DNA from: CAVTYH01 sp963738835
GTDB lineage: Bacteria > Planctomycetota > Planctomycetia > Pirellulales > JADZDJ01
Reading direction: 5' to 3'
Assembly (NCBI GenBank): GCA_963738835.1
Contig: CAVTYH010000003.1
Location: 310,001-374,000, forward strand
DNA: 64,000 bases
Position numbers and translations under genes: made by a program. The notes beneath the pieces are model-generated. The model saw nothing but the letters and a program-made list of their open reading frames with translations, ran no database searches and was not told the DNA's origin. Position 1 is the first letter of the stretch. The number at the start of each line of letters is the position of its first letter. Positions 1 through 10,683 of this stretch are shown here, piece after piece.

Positions 1-1
1 C

Positions 2-880
2 TCTTACCTGGCGGCCGATGCTCACGGGGAACCAATTTACATGAATCGGCGGTTGTGCGATGCCGATCTCGTGATTCCCATCGGCTCGATCCGGTCTGAG
101 CACTGGGAGGAACGCAACGGCGACGCCGAGCCGTGGAATGAAACACTGTACCCGACTTTCGCCGATCGCAAGACAATCGATCACCTTGCTCCTAACGGCG
201 TGCCGCCAACCGCGGGGCAACGGTTGCATCGGCAAAAACAAATCGATCACGCGGCATGGCTTTTAGGCATTCTCATCACCGCGCAGGTCGTGCCGGGAAG
301 CGGACAAAAATCGCTCACCGTGCTTGCCGGTTCGCCTGAGGCCGTATTTCATGAGGGGTGCGACCGATTTCGATCTGCATGGCAACCTAAAGTTTCGCGT
401 CGGGCTGATCTGGTGATCGCCGGCGTTGGCGGCAATCGAGCGCAACAGACGTGGGCCAACGTGGGGTTAGCTTTGGAATCGGCATTGGGTTTGGTCAACG
501 ATGGCGGTGCGATCGTGCTGTGTACGGACCTCGATTCAAAAGTCGGCCCTGCGCTGCGGCAGTTAATCGATTCCAGCGATGCCGACGCAGCGCAACATCG
601 GCTGCGAAAGCAGCGCTCCCCGGATGCACCGCTGGCCAGACTGTTGGCAGAGGCGCAAGATCGCGTGACGATTTATCTGCTGAGCCGATTATCGGAAGAC
701 GAGGTGACACCGCTTGGGTTTGCCCACGTCGCGGCGCCTGAGGAAATCGCTCGGTTGGCATCGCACCACGCTTCCTGCATTGTGGTGGCCGATGCGCAGT
801 ACTGCGCGGCCGATTTTGACGGCGGAGTAATACGATGTCGATGGTCTCCGCCGAATTTGAAACCCAATACACTGCGTTGA
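2..880 (+). CDS. LarA-like (nickel-dependent lactate racemase family / DUF2088) protein, 5' partial
   Basis: The reading frame is open from the first complete codon of the window, so the start lies upstream; the methionine at 41 is internal. The residues before it (YLAADAHGEPIY) and after it (NRRLCDADLVIPIG) match the planctomycete LarA/DUF2088 style, in which a nucleotide-type fold precedes a C-terminal Rossmann-like half. The C-terminal part contains ADLVIAGVGG and GGAIVLCTDL. LarA racemises lactate with a pincer-nickel cofactor; many paralogs act on other 2-hydroxyacids or are uncharacterised, so the substrate cannot be assigned. The gene overlaps the next one by 46 bases, which suggests translational coupling with ygfZ. 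Confidence 0.7.
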   Translation, partial: SYLAADAHGEPIYMNRRLCDADLVIPIGSIRSEHWEERNGDAEPWNETLYPTFADRKTIDHLAPNGVPPTAGQRLHRQKQIDHAAWLLGILITAQVVPGSGQKSLTVLAGSPEAVFHEGCDRFRSAWQPKVSRRADLVIAGVGGNRAQQTWANVGLALESALGLVNDGGAIVLCTDLDSKVGPALRQLIDSSDADAAQHRLRKQRSPDAPLARLLAEAQDRVTIYLLSRLSEDEVTPLGFAHVAAPEEIARLASHHASCIVVADAQYCAADFDGGVIRCRWSPPNLKPNTLR

Positions 881-1809
881 TTCATGGCGTGGGGCTCGTG
901 GATTTCAGCACGCGGACGCAAATTGAGCTGACCGGCCGCGATCGGGCCAGCTTTCTGCACAATTTAACGACCAATGCCGTGCGCGATCTGTCGGTCGGCA
1001 GCGGTTGCGAGGCGTTTGTGTTGAACGTTAAAGGGCACGTTGTCGGGCATGTGTTCATTTTTGCCTGTCCCGACTCGCATGTGATTGAAACGGTGCCAGG
1101 GCAGGCTCAGACTTTGATCACGCACCTTGATCGATATCTGATCCGTGAAGACGTGCAGCTTCGCGATCGCTCGCATGAATGGGCGGAATTGCTGCTCTCG
1201 GGCCCGCAGGCGGAAGCCTTGCTTGCAAACCAGAATTTGCCGATTCCACAGGAACGGCTGGCTCACACGGCGGCACAAATCGCGACATTTCCGGTTTGGA
1301 TTCGCCGCGTTGATTTGGCCGGGCCGGTTGGATTTCTGATCGCATTTCGACATGACGCGTTAATCGAAGTGGAAGCGGCGTTTGTTGCGGCGGGCGCTGT
1401 TGGGTGTGGGACTGAAGCGCTGGAAGCCGTGCGAATCGAGCACGGCACGCCGTGGTTTGGGCGTGACATCAGCAGCGAAAACCTGCCGCAGGAGATCGAT
1501 CGCAACCCATCGGCTATCAGCTTCACGAAGGGTTGTTATCTCGGACAAGAGACGGTAGCACGCATCGATGCGCTGGGACACGTTAACCGCTTGCTCCGCG
1601 GAATAAAATTCTTAGGGCAATCAGTTCCTGAGTCAGGCACTGAGCTACGCAGCGGTGAGATGTCGGTTGGGAAAATCACATCGGCGTGCTGGTCGCCACG
1701 GCTGGGCGCGCCACTGGCGCTGGCGTTTGTTCGCCGTGGTTTTCATGAACCAGGGACGAAGTTCGACTCCGCTGTTGGTTCAGCAGAAATAGTCGCCGCG
1801 CTAAACTAA
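835..1809 (+). CDS. ygfZ: YgfZ/GcvT-fold folate-binding protein
   Basis: A 324-residue protein of the YgfZ family, a tetrahydrofolate-binding relative of the glycine-cleavage T protein that helps maturation or repair of certain Fe-S enzymes in the cytoplasm. The family signature KGCYLGQE is present near residue 228, followed by ARIDALGHVNR; the N-terminal part (DFSTRTQIELTGRDRASFLHN) is the usual GcvT start. Length matches the family and the frame is intact. The ATG at 835 follows a GGCGGAG stretch; a second ATG two codons later is equally possible. It overlaps the upstream LarA-like gene and faces the next gene across a hairpin repeat. Confidence 0.9.
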   Translation: MSMVSAEFETQYTALIHGVGLVDFSTRTQIELTGRDRASFLHNLTTNAVRDLSVGSGCEAFVLNVKGHVVGHVFIFACPDSHVIETVPGQAQTLITHLDRYLIREDVQLRDRSHEWAELLLSGPQAEALLANQNLPIPQERLAHTAAQIATFPVWIRRVDLAGPVGFLIAFRHDALIEVEAAFVAAGAVGCGTEALEAVRIEHGTPWFGRDISSENLPQEIDRNPSAISFTKGCYLGQETVARIDALGHVNRLLRGIKFLGQSVPESGTELRSGEMSVGKITSACWSPRLGAPLALAFVRRGFHEPGTKFDSAVGSAEIVAALN

Positions 1810-1873
1810 CGCGACGCGACGCGCAAGCGAGGGAACCCCGCCACTGCGTCCTTCGCTTGCGCGTCGGGTTAGT
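1805..1873. repeat. Planctomycete-type GCGCAAGCGA inverted repeat, possible bidirectional terminator
   Basis: Perfect 14-base arms CGACGCGCAAGCGA (1817-1830) and TCGCTTGCGCGTCG (1853-1866) are flanked by further complementary ends ACTAAC (1805-1810) and GTTAGT (1868-1873). The element sits between two convergent genes. I recall similar GCGCAAGCGAGGG elements as numerous in Pirellulales genomes (from memory, unverified). There is no T-run, so a terminator role is inferred only from position. Confidence 0.75.
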
Positions 1874-1889
1874 ATGGCAGGCATGTTCG

Positions 1890-2375
1890 CTAGCCGACTC
1901 GAGGAGAGCTGGCAACTGCGATGGGTATCGGCAGAACATCAAGCCAATTCAGCACTCTGGCGTCGATATCCGCTTTCGCCGGCATCTGGCCGACAATTCG
2001 GAATTGTTGAGTCCACAATGACTCTCTCAAGGATCGCAGCCGCCGCCCGGCTTCGGCCAAAACCTGTGAGGTTTCTTTGGCCGTCAGATTATGTCGCAGC
2101 AAGTTTACGGCATCCGCAGTTCGCTGCCGAGTGAGTTCTGCTAACTGGCCGCAATTTGATTTCAAAAGCCGACCGCTGAGAAAGCCACGCCGCAACTGGC
2201 CAGCGGCGTTGAATTGATAAACGACTTGCTGTCCGAAGAAAAAACTGGCTGCGCCATCACGGCGGAAGCCAGCCACAATCGGTTCGTCAAATCCGTCGAT
2301 CTGCAGCTCGATTCGCTCCACGAGCGCCGTCGCCTCGCGCAGTAAATCTTCTCGATCTTCTTCTCGGTGCGGCAT
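1890..2375 (-). CDS. Conserved hypothetical protein
   Basis: A 161-residue reading starting at MPHREEDRED; the longer frame to 2432 adds 19 residues and overlaps the HD-GYP stop region, so the shorter start is preferred. The protein is soluble and charged, with VERIELQIDGFDEPIVAGFRRDG and a C-terminal helical half (RLRSLRESLWTQQFRIVG). No catalytic motif or signal peptide is visible and I do not recognise the family. It lies 57 bases downstream of the HD-GYP gene on the same strand, so the two may be co-transcribed. Confidence 0.55.
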   Translation of the reverse strand: MPHREEDREDLLREATALVERIELQIDGFDEPIVAGFRRDGAASFFFGQQVVYQFNAAGQLRRGFLSGRLLKSNCGQLAELTRQRTADAVNLLRHNLTAKETSQVLAEAGRRLRSLRESLWTQQFRIVGQMPAKADIDARVLNWLDVLPIPIAVASSPRVG

Positions 2376-2432
2376 AGCGACAAACTCCAAGCGCAACTCA
2401 ATGGATGCTGAATTATCACAGCAGAACCACAA

Positions 2433-4394
2433 TTACGACAGGTGCGCCAACTCGGCCGTGGCCACATCCCCATCGGTGTGCGCAATGCGCCGGATTTCCT
2501 CGCGCACGGCGAAGAATGCCTCGACGACATCGGCGTCCCATTGCTTCCCGGTGCCGGCGATGAAAATGCTATCGAGCTTGTCGTCTGGCATGCCTTTGCG
2601 ATAGGGACGATCGCTGGACATCGCATCAAAAGCATCAGCGACGGCCACAATGCGGGCATAGAGGGGAATCTCTTCGCCGGAAAGTCCCAAGGGGTAGCCA
2701 CTGCCGTTCCACGCCTCGTGATGGTGCCTTACCGCCGGCAGCACTTGCCCAAGTTGTTTGAGATCTTTCAGAATGCGGTAGCCGATATCGGCGTGCATTT
2801 TGATGTGCTCGTACTCGGCCTCAGTCAGCTTGCCAGGCTTGCGCAGGACTTGATCATCAATGCCGATCTTGCCGATGTCGTGCAGCAGTCCGCTCAAGTA
2901 AATCGTTTCCAGCTCCTGTCCGTCGCATCCCAGGCGATCGGCGAGTTTGACAGCTACTCTTGCCACGCGATCGCTGTGACCACATGTGTAGGGATCTTTT
3001 GCATCGATCGCCGAGGTGAGTGCTCGCACCACGCCGGCCAGGAATTCCGCCTGCTGGCGATACAGCTCGATGTTGCCCGCATGAATGCCAAGAATTGCGG
3101 CCACCGAAGAGAGCAAACTTGCTTCCGACGAACCGAATTCCCGATTTTTGTCGTGATTGAATGTGGCGAGCCATCCAATCAGGTTTTCCCCTTCCATGAG
3201 CGGCACGACAACCGCTTGCCGCATGCCAGCGAACGGCCAGTCGTCGAACCCTTGGCTGTGGCTCGCCGGATTAATAACGACAGGCCGCGGGCAATCGAGC
3301 AAATTAAGCCGTTCGAGTAACTCCGGGAACTGAACCGGATCGAACGGGCAGTGTCCGAATTTCAGAAATTTGGTTTCGGGAGTGGAGTGTGCAGCAGACT
3401 CCTTGGCCTGACTTGCAAGCGGCATGAGCTGTAACAAAAATCCCTCGGCGGAAATCGCTTCCGCAAGCCACTCTAATGCCTTGGTGCCCAGCTCCTCGAT
3501 TGACGCCGAAATCCTTAACTTCTGTGTCAGTCCGTAGAGCAAGCTGAGCTCTTCGTAGGTTGCGGCCAGGTGTGCCGATAGTTCGTCGATCTCGCGACGC
3601 ATTTCTCCCCGGCGGCGCCGCTCAGCCAACTGGCGATTGACAAATTCGCCATATGCAACAAGCGAGCCGCTGGCCAGGTGGTTTGCTGCTGGGCCCACGC
3701 TGCTGTGTCCTTTGAATTGAAACCAAGCTTGTTGGCTGCGTTAGCAATCGTCGCGACATCGGCGGAACGAATGGCAAAGGGAGCGACAGCCACGTAATGC
3801 GCCTCGCTCGCTCCAAACAAGGGAATTGCGAGCAGCACGACCGGGTCTTCTTCGGCAATAAACTCTGGCTTGCCACGACGTGACGCTTGCAAGCACAATT
3901 CTGCATACAAATGTGCATCACTGCAGGGTCGCAAATCCCCCGGCTTCGAGTAATCGCCGTTAGTGGCATTCAAGATTGAGAAGCTGCCGCGCCGAAACAC
4001 AACTCGAGCGATTCCAGCATCGTGCTGAAATCGTGATCATTGCCACCGGCCGCTACCGAAGGCTGTCCATTTGCACCGGTTACCACGAGCGACATTCGAC
4101 CGCCTGCCCTAAGAGGTTGCTCTGATCAACACAACTCCTAGCGTCGCTGCGGTTGTATTTCCAGACCGCGCAACGGCAATACCGCATGAGTGCTGCTTTC
4201 AAGACTCTAGGCCACTCGGTCAGATCCGGCAAAACAAGGTAACATCGTTCGCCGCCCGGAATTTCCAGACGGCGACTGCACTTTAAAGATGCCCCGGAAG
4301 CTGGTGAGGAAATGCCGGCGATTCCGATATTTCCGGCCCTGCTTGCCAAGAATTTAAGTTCCGCAATTTGCTGCCTCGTAGAGTTACGCGGCAT
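2433..4394 (-). CDS. GAF-HD-GYP cyclic-di-GMP phosphodiesterase-like protein (3 frame breaks)
   Basis: The C-terminal 421 residues carry a helical linker, a GAF-like sensor region (AISAEGFLLQLMPLA onward) and a complete HD-GYP domain: HSDRVARVA, LLHDIGKIGI, KMHADIGYRIL, the family's HHHEAWNGSGYP and DAFDAMSSDRPYR. HD-GYP proteins hydrolyse cyclic di-GMP using a di-iron centre; no transmembrane segment is seen, so it is probably cytosolic. N-terminal coding continues in other frames: about 3700-4000 (VVLLAIPLFGASEAHYVAVAP), about 4000-4090 (MSLVVTGANGQPS) and 4090-4394. Three single-base breaks, near 4090, 4000 and 3700, separate the parts. Whether the 4090-4394 part belongs to this gene is uncertain. 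Confidence 0.8.
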
Positions 4395-4413
4395 CGATTC
4401 GAGGTTCAGCTCG

Positions 4414-5456
4414 TTACGGCTGCATTCGATTGCGGTATCTCACACTCACCCGATTGAGGAGGGCGCGTTCGTCGGCGGAAATCGCATTGATTCCTACTTC
4501 GTTGATGCGGCTTAGAATCTCGTCGAAACGGCGTTCCTCGTCTTCCTCGATTTGCCGCTGTCGACGGTCGCGCATTTCGCGCCGCTGCTTGAGCCAACGC
4601 CGCAAGGGACCCAGCCGATGACGGTGCGCCCAACTCGGCGCTCGTTCCAAGCTGGTGTAGCCTTGCGAAAAATCGTAACCGAACAAATCGTCATCCGGAT
4701 CTTCGTCTTCGCTGCGCTGCGCTTCATGCCGTGAACAAAAATAAATGAAAATCGCAATGCTGATCAGCGGCAACCAGGTTGGCACCGTCCGATCGTCGCG
4801 CGGGTCATGCACCCACAGCGCGATCAAACACAGCACCAGTGCCGTTAGCATTCCGCTGCGGCTGACGGTGCGCATGGCCGCGCGGTAACCCATCACCGGC
4901 CACAACACACTGCGCAGGGCTCGCCCGGCATCGAACGGGGCCGCAGGAATTAAATTCACCAGCAGCATCAGCCAGTTGAACCAAAACGCCATTTTCAAGC
5001 CCGTGATCCACCAATTCGGCTCGGTCAACATTCCCGACGGATAAAGTGGATGCAACAGGATCTCTAGCACGCTGATGTTTGCCAGCATCAGCGGCGGCCC
5101 AATCATGACCATGACGAACAGGTTTGCCAGCGGGCCGGCCATGGCCACGGTCACTTCGCGCTGCGGCTCGCGCGGCACGCTCGGCAGTTGCAAGCCACCC
5201 AGCGGGGCAAGCATTACCAGATCGACGCTTCCGCCAACTCGCCAAGCGGCGAAAATGTGACCGAGTTCGTGCAGAATGACCGTCGTCAAGAGAATGGCCG
5301 AGGACATCAGCCCCAGAATCGAACCTTGGTCGGTGGGCGCAGCCGGCAGGCGACATACAGCATCAGCACAAACACAATCAGCAGCGAGGCGTGGGCTCGA
5401 ACCCGCACGCCGCCCCACATGCCCCAATTCAGACTCCAACTGGAATGGTCTCGCAT
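4414..5456 (-). CDS. M50-family site-2-type metalloprotease (1 frame break)
   Basis: Membrane zinc protease of the M50 (SpoIVFB-like) group, which cleaves transmembrane substrates within the bilayer. The zinc motif HELGH lies in a hydrophobic segment, followed by AGPLANLFVMVM and the second zinc ligand region NLIPAAPFDAGR. Several hydrophobic segments precede a charged cytosolic tail that ends in DEILSRINEVGI and ISADERALLNR, a tail also found on rhomboid-type proteases. The N terminus (MRDHSSWSLNWGMWGGVRVR, then ASLLIVFVLMLYVA) is read from 5456 in another frame; one base break near 5340 joins it. The substrate is unknown. Confidence 0.85.
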
Positions 5457-5736
5457 GCTGCTACGTCAGGGATGGAAATCGAGGGGCCGAAGGATACCGC
5501 CAACCGTTTGGCATCGCCATTCCCTCGTCTCTCGATCCTCGTCCCTTTGTTGTCCGATTCAATGAAGTTACTGCGCGTCCCCTTGGTGCGCTGCGCTACG
5601 AATCGTATCTTATCATCCATTGCAAACGCCAGCAAACAACATGCCGGCACGGTGACCGGTAGCCTCGTGAGGCCGGTTCGCCCACCAGTTACGTGATACT
5701 GGGTGCCAGCTTCATCAATTGCGAGGTTTCTCCATC

Positions 5737-7137
5737 ATGAATGTTACTGAACAATCCATGCTGTCTTGGTGCCGTACGCTCCTCGGTGCATCTCCTGCGC
5801 CGCATGAAACGCTGGGCGATTATTTGGCAGCTATTCCGCGGCTCGACTCGCTATCGCCTTTGCCGCGTGGAACGGTTGTGCTGATTCGCGGCGATTTGGA
5901 TGCCAAACCAGGCGCGAACATCGGCGAGGGGGATGAACGCTTGCGTTCGATGATCGATACGCTCAAGTTCGGGATCGAACGCGGCTGGAGACAAGTCCTG
6001 TTGGGCCACATCGGCCGCAAACCCGAAGGCACGCTCAGCAAAGTTGCCGCGCGGCTGGGCGAACTGCTCGGCAAGCAAGTGCCGCTGGTTGCCGGTTGGC
6101 TCGATGAATTGTCGAACACCATCGCGCCGCAAGCAGCCGAGACTATCAAAAACAGCCAACTTGGCGACGTGCTCGTGTTGGAAAACACGCGTCGCTACAA
6201 AATCGAACGGGTGCTTTGGGATGCAACCGCCGAAGATTTGCCAAAACTTGTAGCAAATCTTGCCAAACTCGCGAACGAATTTGCCAGCAAAGTCGGCACC
6301 GTTTACGTTCACGAGGCGCTCTCGGCCGGCAGCTTGGATAGTTCGTCGACCGTGCTACCCGCCGCGATGGACCGCGTGGCCTTGGGGAATTACGAAGCCC
6401 GGGAGTTCGACGGACCAATGCAACGCTGTCTGAAAGCTCAGCTCGTTGTTTTCAGTGGGCTAAAGATCGACAAGCTCGACGACTTGCGAGCCATGATCGC
6501 CCGCGGCGCCATCCGTTGGGTCATCACCGCCGGTTCGCTGGCTATGGCCTTGAAAAAAGCGGAAGCCGAACTTTCCGGCAAGCAATTTTCATTGGGCGTG
6601 GCCGAGGATCCCGCTCATGCCGATAAGCCCTATTTCATTCCGAACGAGCGGATCGAACAAGCCAAACAAATGATTACCGAGGGTCGCCAAAAGGGAATCC
6701 AATTCGTGCTGCCCGTCGATTTTATCCTGCAAGACGGTCGGGCTTCTAACACCATCGGCCCCGGCGATCAGCAATTCGACGTCGGCCCGAAAACAACCGA
6801 ATTCTTCGCGCAAAAAATCGGCGAATTCATCAACAACGCAAAACTGTCGGTCGGAAATCGGCCGGCCGTCGCCTTCCACAACGGCGTCTTCGGCATGTTC
6901 GAAGACCCGCGCTTCGAGTCGGGCACCAAGCAGTTCATCGGCCAACTCAAGCGGATGAAAGACGCCGGCGTCGAGGTTTACGTCGGCGGCGGCGAAGGAG
7001 GTGCGGCCCTGGAAAAATACGGCCAACCCAACTGGGTCACCCACTGTTTCACGGCCGGCGGCACAGTACTCAACGCCTTGGGAAGCAACCCGGTGCCGTA
7101 TCTCTTGGCTCTGTCGCTTGCAGCGGGGAGAACTTAA
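5737..7137 (+). CDS. pgk: Phosphoglycerate kinase, divergent and enlarged
   Basis: About 466 residues, versus about 395 for usual bacterial enzymes. It retains the N-terminal substrate region (VVLIRGDLDAKPG in place of RVDLNVP), the arginine-rich turn LLGHIGRKPEG, FSGLKIDKLDDL, and the nucleotide-site GGGEGGAALEKYG followed by THCFTAGGTVLNAL. Phosphoglycerate kinase interconverts 1,3-bisphosphoglycerate and 3-phosphoglycerate with ADP/ATP in cytosolic glycolysis. The ATG at 5737 is chosen because GAGG lies 12 bases upstream; a TTG at 5719 is an alternative. The substituted acidic residues (GGGE for GGGD) and inserts mark a divergent paralog, so full activity is inferred, not shown. The frame is intact. 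Confidence 0.8.
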   Translation: MNVTEQSMLSWCRTLLGASPAPHETLGDYLAAIPRLDSLSPLPRGTVVLIRGDLDAKPGANIGEGDERLRSMIDTLKFGIERGWRQVLLGHIGRKPEGTLSKVAARLGELLGKQVPLVAGWLDELSNTIAPQAAETIKNSQLGDVLVLENTRRYKIERVLWDATAEDLPKLVANLAKLANEFASKVGTVYVHEALSAGSLDSSSTVLPAAMDRVALGNYEAREFDGPMQRCLKAQLVVFSGLKIDKLDDLRAMIARGAIRWVITAGSLAMALKKAEAELSGKQFSLGVAEDPAHADKPYFIPNERIEQAKQMITEGRQKGIQFVLPVDFILQDGRASNTIGPGDQQFDVGPKTTEFFAQKIGEFINNAKLSVGNRPAVAFHNGVFGMFEDPRFESGTKQFIGQLKRMKDAGVEVYVGGGEGGAALEKYGQPNWVTHCFTAGGTVLNALGSNPVPYLLALSLAAGRT

Positions 7138-7263
7138 GGTCGGATAGTTTTACGCCTCGCAATCGCGCATTCCGTGCGGTGACGCAGTTGCTTTACATCT
7201 TATTGAGGAAGCTGATAATGGAGCGGAGTAACAATCGTCCCGACTGCGGGTTCCACGGTCTAA

Positions 7264-10200
7264 GTGGCGCGTATGCAAGTCTGCTGTCCGCACTGCGATG
7301 TTCGGTTTGATTCCGGTGGGCAAAATTTCTCGACACACTTAATTTGCCCATCTTGCGGCAGCGATTTTAGTTTGGCGGGAACTGAGACCACTTGCACCTA
7401 CCGCCCTGGAATGCAGTTGCTGGGGCACTTCCAACTGGTGCAGCAAGTAGGTATTGGGAGCCACGGCAGCGTCTGGAAGGCTCAGGATACCCGGTTGCAG
7501 CGCACTGTGGCCATCAAGATTCCGCGCCAGCCGAATCTCGATCCACAAGAGACCGAAATGTTCCTGCGCGATGCACGGGCGGCAGCCCAGTTAAAGCATC
7601 CACGCATCGCCGGTGTTCATGAAGTTGGTCGTGAACGCGAGATGGTTTACATCGTTACCGATTTCATCGACGGGGCTAATCTTCGCGAGTGGCTGACCGG
7701 CAAGCGACCTTCCGCGCGAGAGGCGACCGAATTGGTTGTGAAAATTGCAGAGGCCTTGCATCACGCGCATCAAGCAGGCGTGGTGCATCGCGATCTGAAA
7801 CCCAGCAACATCATGCTGGACCGAACCGGAGAGCCGCATGTCATCGACTTTGGACTGGCACGTCGTGAAACCGGCGACGTGACGATGACCGTCGAAGGAC
7901 AAGTTTTCGGCACTCCGGCCTATATGTCGCCTGAACAAGCCCGTGGGGAAGGGCACCGCGCCGATCGCCGTAGCGACGTCTATTCATTGGGCGTAATTCT
8001 GTTCGAGCTGCTCACCGGTGTGCTGCCGTTCCGCGGCGAAGCCCGCATGCTGATCGTTCAGATTCTGGATGAGGAACCGCCCAGTCCTGCGCAAGCTTAA
8101 TTCACAAGTGCCACGCGACTTGGAAACGATCACGCTGAAATGCCTTGAAAAGGACCCCGCGAAGCGCTACCGCACAGCACGCGAAGTGGCGGAGGATTTG
8201 CAACGGTTTTTAGCAGGCAACCCAATTCAGGCTCGGCCGGTTGGGCGTTTGGAACGCGGCTGGCGGTGGTGCAAACGGAACCCCGCTGTGGCGTCGCTCT
8301 CCGCCGCTTTACTGTTAGTGCTGGCGACCATGTCGATCGTCGCACCCATCGTTGCTGTCCATCAGGCACGACTGGGGCACGAAGCCGACTTGCGTCGGAT
8401 CGAAGGCGTTAACAACTTACTCCTCCGCGCTTCCGGAGAATACAGCGCCGGGAGAGAAATGGAAGGCATTACCTTGCTTTCCCGCGCCTACGAAGAAGCT
8501 GGTCCGGACACTCCACTGAGCAGCTCAATCCGCGGCTTAATGGCCGGTTGGTCAGCTCAGGGTGGACGTCCTCTCGTGCAGGATGCCGCCTTGGTTGCCG
8601 TGGCCTTTAGCCCTGATGGCCGCACAATTCTGATCGGCGGTCACGACCGAAAGTGCCCGGCACGGCTGTGGAATGTGCAGGCAGCAGTGCCATTTGGCGA
8701 ACCGCTGATGCACGCCGATTCAGTTCGAGCCGTGGCTTTCAGTCCCAATGGGCGCGTCGCGTTGACCGGCAGTCAGGATAATACGGCACAGCGTTGGGAC
8801 TGCGAAACGGGAATGCCAATTGGCCAACCATTGCGGCACTCGGACCAAGTTTGGGCGGTAGCGTTCAGCCCGGACGGCAACGTGCTAATTACCGGGGGAA
8901 GAGACAAGACCGCACGTTTGTGGGATGGCGAACGGGTGAACCGTTAGGAAACTCGCTCGTGCACAGCGATGCGGTGTTTGCTGTTAGTTTCAGTCCGGAT
9001 GGCGGCACCGTGCTGACGGCTAGCGCCGGCGGAGCGGTTCAGCTCTGGGATGTAAAAACCTCACAGCCTTTGGGAAAACCCCTCCAACTTGGTAAACCCA
9101 TCTATGCAGTTACCTTCAGTCCGGACGGCAGCAAAATACTCACCGGAAGTGCAGACATGACCGCGCAACTGTGGGACGCCAAAACGTTCGCGTCTCTGAG
9201 AGAGCCATTACGGCATGAGGCAGCGGTGTTCGCCGCGGTGTTCAGTCCCGACGGCAAGACTATCCTCACCGGAAGCCATGACAACACCGCACGACTTTGG
9301 AGTGTTGAAAGCGGAAAACCAATTGGCGAACCACTGCGGCATGGAGGAATCGTGATGGGCGTGGCCTTCAGCCCCGACGGTCACACAGCCCTGACGGCAA
9401 GTGCCGATCGGACGGCGAGACTCTGGAATATCGTCGACGGCAGAGTTTTGCACGATGCAGGAAGGGTGAACGCCGCGGTCATCAGCCCCAATGGCGCAAT
9501 TGTGGCAACTGGCGGGGTTGACAAAACGGTACGGCTTTGGGACGCCCACACCGGTAAATCGCTCGGCAAACCGCTTGCCCTTGATGGAGCTGTAAAGGCC
9601 GTAGCGTTCAGCCCAGACGGGCAGACTCTGTTGACTGGGAGCGCCGATCAGCGAGTTTCGATGTGGGATGTCCAAACAAGCAGACTCTTGGGAAAGCCAG
9701 TCGAGATTGATGGCGCGGTTCAAGAATTCGACTTTTGCGCCGCTGGTGAAACGGTACTCATCCAATTTGAAGACCATGCAATGCAGTTATGGAATGTGAG
9801 GGCCGGCAAGCCTTTATCCAGCCCGGTACAGATTGGCGAGAAGGAATCGGTGATCGCTTATAGTCCCGATGGAAGTACGGTGTTCATCCGAGGTTCGGAT
9901 CAAAAAATCGGTAACCTTTGCGACGTTCGGACAGGACAGCCCCAGGGAAAACCTTTGCACCATGAAGCCAGAATTATGGGAGCGGCTTTCGGTCCCGACG
10001 GCCGCACGGTGCTTACGGCAGGATACGATCAGGAGCTGCGCCTGTGGGATACTCAAAGCGGCCAACCCATCGGCAGCCCGCTTCGGCACTCCGGAATTGT
10101 TAACTCGGTAACGTTTGGTCAAAACGGGCGAATGGTACTTAGCGGCAGCGACGACAAAACGGCACGGCTGTGGGATACCAAGAGCGGAACGGACTTGGGA

Positions 10201-10587
10201 CCGCCTCTGCAGCATGCTTCCGCGGTATCGAAAGTTGCGCTTAGCCCGGACGGACGATTTGCGCTCACCATTTGCAAAGACCGGTCGGCGCATCTTTGGG
10301 ACACGCAGAGCTGTAAACCTCTGACGCGACCGCTCGAGCACGAAATTTCGGTAGATGATGGGACGTTTGGTTCCGACGGGTCCATCATTTTGTTCAAGTG
10401 TACCGACGGTACGGCGCGACTTTACGATGTTCCGCAGAGACTGCCCGATAATCCGAAATTCGTCCATGCTTGGGCGGAGGCGCGATCCGGCTTCAAGGTG
10501 GATGACAAGGGCATGCTGGCTCCGCTTTCGCAGTCAGAGTGGCTGGCGTCGCAGGCGGAATTGTCGGCACTTGAAAAGCTGCCATAA
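7264..10587 (+). CDS. Zinc-ribbon Ser/Thr protein kinase fused to WD40 repeats (2 frame breaks)
   Basis: Starts with a GTG (or the ATG at 7273) and a four-cysteine ribbon (CCPHC and CPSC), then a Hanks-type kinase domain: VAIKIPR, HRDLKPSN, DFGLARR, GTPAYMSPEQA, SDVYSLGVILFELLTG. A break near 8090 leads to the kinase C-lobe (CLEKDPAKRYRTAREVAEDL), one transmembrane helix (about 8290-8360) and at least twelve WD40 repeats of the form VAFSPDG...ILTGSxDxTARLWD; a second break near 8925 falls inside a repeat. The product would be a cytosolic kinase anchored in the membrane with an external or periplasmic propeller array. Substrates are unknown; the architecture is frequent in planctomycetes. Confidence 0.88.
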
Positions 10588-10683
10588 CGGGGTCGCAGCC
10601 AAAGCAACCGGCGCAGTCCTCGTGTTTTGGTTGATGGAAAGCCGGCGAGACCATTCAAAACCTGTGTGAATCGTGCGGCACAT

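Noticed and set aside
2442..3320. 292-residue plus-strand open frame
   Set aside because: Antisense to the HD-GYP domain, which has all its catalytic motifs on the other strand.
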